64,000 nt of DNA, from the NCBI GenBank assembly GCA_903813345.2, contig CAIIXF020000006.1, positions 35,998,436-36,062,435 on the forward strand. The letters run 5' to 3'. The notes under the pieces were generated by a model that saw only the letters and a program-made list of their open reading frames with translations, did not search any database and had not been told where the DNA came from. Both the position numbers and the translations under genes were made by a program. Positions 57,333 through 64,000 of the stretch are shown piece by piece. The first letter of the stretch is position 1. Each line of letters begins with the position of its first letter. The DNA comes from Owenia fusiformis (lineage: Eukaryota > Annelida > Polychaeta > Sabellida > Oweniidae).

Positions 57333-57589
57333 ATCCTATAAATACAATATACCGGATAAATATAAATGCTACAATACAGGGACGTGTAGTTTATAATGAT
57401 AACTACAGCTATTAATTTACAACCAGCATGCTTACATTATACAAAACATGTTCCATCGATCGAATTAGTAAGTTTTTGGCAGGTTTATCCGCATGATCAG
57501 TTGGGATTATGAGGTCTGATGGTGATTGTTGTCTGTCATTAACAGGTGTGTGACATTAGTCAGGAAGAACCAATCACATACATCATGAC

Positions 57590-59066
57590 GGTACACTCTC
57601 CTACATAAGCTTGGCAATACATCATAATGGTACACTCTCCTACATACGCTTGGCAATGCATCATGATGGTACACTCTCCTACATACGCTTGGCAATGCAT
57701 CATGATGGTACACTCTCCCACATAAGCTTGACAATACATCATGACGGTACACTCTCCTACATAAGCTTGGCAATGCATCATGATGGTACACTCTCCTACA
57801 TAAGCTTGGCAATGCATCATGATGGTACACTCTCCCACATAAGCTTGACAATACATCATGACGGTACACTCTCCTACATAAGCTTGGCAATGCATCATGA
57901 TGGTACACTCTCCCACATAAGCTTGGCAATGCATCATGATGGAACACTCTCCTACATAAGCTTGGCAATGCATCATGATGGTACACTCTCCTACATAAGC
58001 TTGGCAATGCATCATGATGGTACACTCTCCTACATAAGCTTGGCAATGCATCATGATGGTACACTCTCCCACATAAGCTTGACAATACATCATGACGGTA
58101 CACTCTCCTACATAAGCTTGGCAATGCATCATGATGGTACACTCTCCCACATAAGCTTGACAATACATCATGACGGTACACTCTCCTACATAAGCTTGGC
58201 AATGCATCATGATGGTACACTCTCCTACATAAGCTTGGCAATGCATCATGATGGTACACTCTACTACATAAGCTTGGCAATACATCATGATGGTACACTC
58301 TCCTACATAAGCTTGGCAATGCATCATGATGGTACACTCTCCCACATAAGCTTGGCAATGCATCATGATGGTACACTCTCCCACATAAGCTTGACAATAC
58401 ATCATGATGGTACACTCTCCTACATAAGCTTGGCAATGCATCATGATGGTACACTCTCCCACATAAGCTTGGCAATGCATCATGATGGTACACTCTCCTA
58501 CATAAGCTTGGCAATGCATCATGATGGTACACTCTCCCACATAAGCTTGGCAATGCATCATGATGGTACACTCTCCCACATAAGCTTGACAATACATCAT
58601 GATGGTACACTCTCCTACATAAGCTTGGCGATGCATCATGATGGTACACTCTCCCACATAAGCTTGACAATACATCATGATGGTACACTCTCCTACATAA
58701 GCTTGGTAATACATCATGATGGTACACTCTCCCACATAAGCTTGACAATACATCATGACGGTTCACTCTCCTACATAAGCTTGGCAATGCATCATGATGG
58801 TACACTCTCCCACATAAGCTTGACAATACATCATAATGGTACACTCTCCTACATAAGCTTGACAATACATCATAATCACGGGTGTTAAAACACGAATATA
58901 CCATGAGCACATGCTTTGAGGATCCGCGTTGTTTGAACCTACCGCCGAGCACACTTATACATTAAGACCCGTTACACAGTCATGATACCGCCGAGCAAGC
59001 TCATTGCATCATCGGGTCTGCTTTACTCCCGTGATAATGGTACACTCTCCTACATAAGCTTGGCAA
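57590..59066. repeat. 39-bp minisatellite, 33 contiguous copies plus one beyond an insert
   Basis: The unit is GGTACACTCTCCTACATAAG followed by CTTGGCAATGCATCATGAT. From 57590 to 58838 the start recurs exactly every 39 bp (32 steps) with no indel. Variants are CTAC/CCAC, GGCAATG/GACAATA and GATGG/GACGG. Because 39 is a multiple of three, long ORFs appear in three frames (58952-57507 minus, 58756-57560 minus, 57611-58888 plus) with a 13-residue period. These are artefacts. A 159-bp MITE (58876-59034) interrupts it before a last copy at 59038-59066. The unit resembles the end of the mariner-type element at 14198. Confidence 0.95.
58876..59034. mobile_element. 159-bp MITE with TAA target duplication, inside the 39-bp array
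   Basis: Ends TCACGGGTGT and ACTCCCGTGA are inverted, flanked by TAA at 58873-58875 and 59035-59037. Removing the insert and one TAA restores the array unit (CATCATAATGGTACAC). TWA duplication fits the PIF/Harbinger type. Inside, ACCGCCGAGCA occurs twice. Confidence 0.85.
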
Positions 59067-59220
59067 TCACGAGTCCCCCTTTTGGATCACTTATCAAAGC
59101 ATGTGTATGTTTCGATTCAAATGAAGTCATCCAATAAAGCGACAGTATTGTAATTAGCAAAATAATTGAAATTCAGATATTGAAACTGTTTTTATGTTAT
59201 ATATCTATTGATAAAAACGT

Positions 59221-59249
59221 TTGGTTGCCAAATTTATGGAGGGGAGTAT
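59221..59249 (-). mobile_element. Solo/partner mariner-type terminus
   Basis: GGTTGCCAAATTTATGGAGG followed by GGAGTA is the inverse of the 14198 element's end. With the last 39-bp unit at 59038-59066 it could form the two ends of one short (~210 bp) element. Confidence 0.6.
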
Positions 59250-62227
59250 CTAAAATACTCTCATAAAATTAAAACATAGCAAGGACTTGGTAGGGCTTTT
59301 TTAATCAAATGGTTGCATTAATACAATAGATACTAAGTGGTCTGCATGAAATAATTTGTGTACATACAATGGGCTGTAAGTAACAGACCTTGCACCAGCC
59401 TCATCAACTTAAACCAGATCGTCAGTTGATAATGAATATTGATCACCCAACAAGGCACAGAGTGGACAATATCATACCTAAAACTGTCTCACTTAAGATT
59501 TAGAAATATAAAATAAAGCTCCAATACAGCTTTAGGTGTTCAGTGGGATTTTTATTTTTTGAAAATATTGCGACTGCTATAATAAATAAATTATCCATCT
59601 TACAGTGTGAAACTAAGCTGAACTATTTAACAACAAACATTTTGAAAAAATATGCAGGACGTCCCAAGGATTTTTCAAAGGGAGGGGAGGGGGTCATAAA
59701 CACTGTCCATCTTACCTTGCACTTGGAGCCTGGCGTCTTCATCTCTGTCACCAGAGCACAAAGGTATTTCGTCCAAATGTGAACAACAGTCCCTGGCAAA
59801 CATAGCAAGCTCAGACATTGCTAATTAATTTGCTTAATCATTTGCATTATATTGATACTTCTCTGTATTTTTGAAAATAACTTTTGATTCAATTTTTGCT
59901 TTAAAATGATTTTTCGAAAAATAATTGCAATATTAAAATAAAATTAATTACATGATTTTTCAAATTACTAGTTAAAGGAAATTAGAATCTTGAGTACCTC
60001 TAGGTTTGACAAAGAAATTAAGCAGTCCCGAGAGATTCAAAGGTGTAAATAATAGTCAATTGAATATCAACGTTTTTTGTCTTTCTGTTGGATAACCTTT
60101 GAAAAATGTCTCTCTACTGTTAATGCAGCAGTCTGTACAATATATAAACACGCAGGGGAAATGTCAAAAAGCATATTACAAAATGTGTATGCACAAACGC
60201 CAGTGCACCATTTATAAGGAACGCAAACATTGCTTATATCTCGTCCCTCCACATTGAAGAACCGTTATCACATCAACAGCAACTAAAACAGCAACATCAA
60301 CAGCAACATCAACACCAAAGGACATTTGATTCATAATGAAGCCATTACAATACATCCTGATCAAATGAATCGAAATTGGTAACCAATACTCATAACATCA
60401 AAATTAGTTGTAAATACAAGTGTCTACAGTATACAAGATAGACGATACAGTCTCAAATATTGTTGGACAGACAAAATATTTAGAGACAGTAAGCAGTATA
60501 ACACATCACATTTCAGGAATCATGTTCATTATCCAAATACCACAAGAGGATGGGACAATTTTTCCATGTTTAAGTCATTGCAATACGAACCCTGATTTAG
60601 GTGGACTGGGCACGTGTTTAAGAATTTAAAACAACTCTGTTGGTGAGATGTGAAGTATGTGTACGAAGGACCTGAATGTCCTGGTACAGTGCTTTATAAT
60701 GTATAAACCATGAGTACTGACTGTTACGTGAAATAATGGCAAACTAATTTTTGTGAAATGTAAATGGCACCTAATCCATTTCAGTACTGTACTATTCAAC
60801 TGTAAATTTTATTTATTTAGAATCTACCTTTCTAGTATTGATACATCTTATGAGCCGCATTAGCTTTATTTTTGATACATTGCCAAGTGTACATTCTTTA
60901 AAACAATGTAAAATTAATGTACTCTCCTTTTGTTACAACTATGCATTCTTTAGAATGTAATACAGCTTATTATATCGAATTGCTATCTCTGGGGGTCTTA
61001 AGGTACAATAACCAAATAATCAAATTCATCTTAAATCATTGTTAGTATGGTTGAGACATAGACATAGAGGCATCGTTTTACTTTCTTTGCAGTTTTATTT
61101 GTGATAGTAATGAAATATGAAACATGTAATAATTCACATGTGAGTATGGCTGTTATGTCAAAATACCGTACCTGATAGATTGCTGTCTCGAGTACCTGAG
61201 TTCATAACAGATAAATGCATAGGTGTATCTTAACTTTGATTCTAACCACAATAATACAGCTTGCACCATCAAAAGCCTTTATGAAAAACGTGCCTTTTAA
61301 TAAATAAAAAAGCTTGCCTAGTATGTACATTTACCTTCTAAAAAATCCACGAGATGCAATTAGATCAGATAGTTCAGAGCCTCTAAGCTTCCTATTAGTC
61401 AAACAAAAACAAACAGGCCCGTAGCCTTTTCACCATTCTGAGCACTTTTTAAGTGATTTTGGCCATTTTTGGACAATAATTGTCAAATATGACCCCCTGG
61501 AATTTTATAAATAGTGACCCCACCTTGCAAAAGCTGACTCCGGGCCTGGCAAGCTCTGACATTTTCATAAAACAACCCTAATATCAGTTCATCAATAATG
61601 TAAGTTACAATTACAAGTACGTAGCTTTGGTTTTGTTTAAGGGAAGTTATTTGATGTTGAGTCGGTTTAATTGAATTGCATCATCTATAAGCCCTCAGTG
61701 GGTTTAGGATTAACCAATTGCTGGAATTAAAATCATTTATTTATGATGTTACATCATTAAGGGGTTCGTCTATTCAATAAAGGAGAGACATCCAGCTTTT
61801 GAATGATTTTTAGGACCATTGTTTAGCTCAAGCAGAAGATGAGAGCTCTGGCACATGATCATTGTTAAATGTCAATACAACCAAGATGTTCTGTTGTATG
61901 CTAACTAAATTTAATAGAAATTGACAAATACAACATTTTACTTAGGTGTCAGTTGATCAGGGGGATTATAAAGCATGTCATGATGGATATCACGGTCTAT
62001 TTGTAACAATCTTTTGCCAATCAACCTTGAGAAAATATGACATGTAAATATGCTTAAGGAAATATAAGATTAAACCCTGAGCCGTCATAACATCTATTTC
62101 TGGTCAGACCTGCTACATATAATTTTTCGTTCATGAATTCTATATTCGTTCACTTCATCTTCTTTTTTACTCTATTTGAGGTATTAAAACCTAACCAAAA
62201 TCACAATTTGTCATGTTTCATAAATAC
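59250..62227. other. Intergenic/intronic sequence, mostly unassigned
   Basis: No coding exon recognised. Contains a CAACAGCAACATCAA-type microsatellite at about 60278-60318 and a MITE at 61414-61548. The short ORFs at 59543-59808, 60067-60252 and 60420-60629 have no support. If the 62228-62623 exon is real, this is probably its downstream intron. Confidence 0.45.
61414..61548. mobile_element. MITE with CAGGCCCGTAGCC end, second copy
   Basis: Starts CAGGCCCGTAGCC and ends GACTCCGGGCCTG. Related by its termini to 18790-18962, and shares CACCATTCTGAGCAC with the inverse of that copy. No ORF. Confidence 0.65.
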
Positions 62228-62623
62228 CTGAGTTAATTGGGACATCTCTTGAGACCTTAGATTTCCATTGTTGTCTAGTACAACATAATAATCGTCTGTA
62301 GAGTCATTGTCTTCATTTTTTACATGACCATTGTCATCATCGTCATCATCAATGAACTTCATAGTCTCAATCATCACATCCCATTCTGATATTGTCCTCT
62401 GAACTGTCTCGCTATTTACCATTTGAGACTTCTCATTAGCACCACTTACTACCAGAACATTGTTATTTGATGGTACTCTGTTGATGTTCCCGTTCAATTG
62501 CGCTTGATGGGATCCCAGCTTTTTTTCCTCCGTCTCATTTTTAAACCCTTTGATAGCTCGCTGTTGACTTTTTTCTTTGAAATCCAACAGTCTGTCAATG
62601 TGCTTGCTCACCTTTAAGCCCAT
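62228..62623 (-). CDS. Putative first coding exon, unknown acidic protein with possible N-myristoylation signal
   Basis: 132 codons from ATG (62623) to a GTATTT donor after CTCAG, phase 0. The start context is strong (A at -3, G at +4). The protein begins MGLKVSKH, fitting the N-myristoylation pattern (Gly2, Ser6, Lys7). It continues with a basic segment (HIDRLLDFKEKSQQR), a polar Asn/Ser stretch and an acidic run (FIDDDDDDNG) before DDYYVVLDNNG. No domain recognised. A GTGAGC directly after codon 4 is an alternative donor, which would make the real coding exon only 12 nt long. Composition and length make it the best non-repeat ORF outside the cyclase and the Helentron. The rest of the gene would lie leftward on the minus strand, but no second exon was identified. 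Confidence 0.45.
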
Positions 62624-63439
62624 GATGTATTTTCACTGTCACCTAGTTTTCAATCAAATCCATGCTTATTATACCCCATATAAATCCTTTTAGAGTTGGT
62701 TAGAGTCAATATAAAAATGATACGCTGTTATGGCGATACCTTTTTCTAATATGATAGTTTCCTTTATCTAGAAACTACGCGATAATTCATTTATTAATGT
62801 ATTGTTGGTTTCCAATAAATATTTGAAGATAGTTATTCTATGTTATTTATTTTCTGAGATAATCCAGAAAATTATGCATCAGCAGTTTAGACGTAGCATT
62901 CTTCTTTATTCTAATTCAAGATGTTAAGTTCCGTATGGTAAACCATCGAGGATAGCCAACATCAATGTAATGACAAATGCATCACATCCTAAGCTTAGCT
63001 TTCATTCGAGTAATGGAGATTTTGTATATCAACAGATGTCACAAATGATCAATAGAAAACGATATCTATAATGTTATTCAAACTCAATTAAAGTAGACGT
63101 GCACTTATTTACAGAAAGGACAAAGTCAGCTTAGATATGTCCTAGAAATAGCTATGAGTTATAGATAAAAGGGATTTACCATCCATAAACTGGAAATGGA
63201 TTTAATTATGGGTTAAGTCGACACTCATTTTCAATTCCTGGAACATCAATTTGTCATCATCATGATTATTAGGAAGTTAATAATTGTTGTATGCGGATAT
63301 CATCATGCTTTGCAGCTCATTACGGGACCACGTAAATTCATCTGTAGTGTCCAAAACCTATCCATAAATTACACCCAGGTTACCATCCTCCTTAATTACC
63401 ATGTGATGTTTTAGGTCAAGGTCACCTTGTAATGTAAAA
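62624..63439. other. Upstream region of the putative exon, no gene seen
   Basis: AT-rich, no coding exon or repeat recognised; could hold the promoter or leader of the minus-strand exon at 62228-62623. Confidence 0.4.
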
Positions 63440-64000
63440 GACCAATGAGCATTGTTTACTCATGGTTCCTCATGATCACATTGGTAGGTCAAGGTCATCA
63501 AAAGGTCAATACATCCATTTTCATATTTGTAATTTTGAGTGTCCTTAGAATTCTATGGTAGTCATCAAGTCACCAAGAAAGGTCAATGCCACTTTGTAAG
63601 CCAAAGCTAAAAATATCATTTTTGAAATTTAAGTGATATTTGAAGGTCTGTTGATGTATAAATATGACGTGGTTATGAACTAATTCACCGATGTACTTCT
63701 CCCTAAGTACATTTACTTGGAAGCCCTAGATCTTTATGGAACATTAAAAAGTAGACCATTACCCATACTGAAACTCAAGGTCAATACATCAATGTTCATA
63801 TTTTGCAATTCGGGGTGTCCTTACAGGTATATGAAAGTCATCAATGTTCCTAGGAAAAGCCAATGCCACTTTATATGTGAAAGCTGGAGGTATAGTTTTT
63901 TTTTAATAATTTGAGATTAAGTGATCTTAAATCTCTGTGGTATGACATGGTTATGAACTAATTCAGCCATGTACTTCTCCCTAAGAACATGTACTTGGAA
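63440..64000 (+). repeat. ~277-bp tandem duplication with GGTCAAGGTCA words, runs off the edge
   Basis: AAGGTCAATACATC..TTCATATTT (63503 and 63779), GCCAATGCCACTTT-like, GGTTATGAACTAATTCA and ATGTACTTCTCCCTAAG recur with a period of about 276-278 bp; the second copy reaches the window end. TCAAGGTCA occurs just upstream (63416, 63488). The 65-codon ORF at 63717-63914 is repeat-derived. Confidence 0.8.

Larger units (their letters stand above)
56341..57577. other. Block of nested palindromic repeats, no gene seen
   Basis: Carries ATTATCCTATA/TATAGGATAAT inverted pairs (56457 and 56533), another inverted pair ATTATCCTACACTTAG and GTAAGTGTAGGATAAT (56930 and 57174), three tandem hairpins (56996-57094) and a 136-bp palindrome (57197-57332). 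No coding exon recognised. Confidence 0.5.

Noticed and set aside
57590-58875. CRISPR-like array
   Set aside because: Direct repeats of 39 bp have no unique spacers; eukaryotic context. It is a minisatellite.
57507-58952. Long ORFs of 481, 398 and 425 codons in three frames over the 39-bp array
   Set aside because: The unit length is a multiple of three and lacks stops in these frames, so open frames arise on both strands with a 13-residue period. No start context, domain or splice evidence.
1-64000. tRNA or rRNA genes
   Set aside because: No cloverleaf with box A/B sequences and no rRNA-like segment was recognised by reading; a covariance-model scan was not possible.

Overview
This is an AT-rich, intron- and repeat-dominated nuclear window from an invertebrate animal, most likely a mollusc (bivalve-like). 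That placement is inference. It rests on a split, invertebrate-type atypical soluble guanylate cyclase gene, a Helentron-type rolling-circle transposon joined to a ~153-bp satellite, and very many short terminal-inverted-repeat (TIR) elements. There are no bacterial-style operons.

Layout. (1) 1-5.5 kb: the 5' coding part of an atypical soluble guanylate cyclase gene on the minus strand. Two in-phase exons (HNOB haem domain and start of HNOBA) are split by a 4.6-kb intron, and the gene runs off the left edge. (2) 5.5-31 kb: no gene recognised. The region is a mosaic of nested non-autonomous DNA transposons: a 3.6-kb long-TIR element, an element with 16-bp iterons at both ends, a TA-flanked mariner-type foldback, a TTAA-flanked palindrome, and two elements with different ends but the same ~165-bp internal repeat. 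It also holds a GGTCA-rich dispersed repeat and a promoter-like patch near 18.4-19.1 kb. (3) 31.8-41.4 kb: one uninterrupted 3197-codon ORF of a Helentron. In order it carries OTU protease 1, a tegument/C76-like cysteine protease, OTU protease 2, an 11-unit basic repeat, a zinc-binding DUF6570-like region, the Helitron HUH Rep nuclease, a PIF1 helicase and an EEP endonuclease. (4) 41.4-52 kb: a decayed second copy of endonuclease coding sequence, then more than 40 copies of a ~153-bp tandem repeat, then a different ~152-bp hairpin-bearing array. (5) 53.6-56.3 kb: two more copies of the GGTCA-rich repeat and a small hairpin-ended element. (6) 56.4-59.25 kb: palindromic elements and a 33-copy, indel-free 39-bp minisatellite. 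Its unit resembles the TIR of the mariner-type element at 14.2 kb, and a TAA-flanked MITE interrupts the array. (7) 59-64 kb: mostly unassigned, with one plausible minus-strand first coding exon at 62.2-62.6 kb and a ~277-bp tandem duplication at the right edge.

How it fits together. The only confident host gene is the cyclase. The most notable system is the Helentron: its Rep/helicase/endonuclease core is motif-complete, it carries three successive cysteine-protease-like domains, and it abuts an expanded satellite. No long-standing element boundary could be fixed at either end of the Helentron, so whether the satellites lie inside or beside it remains open.
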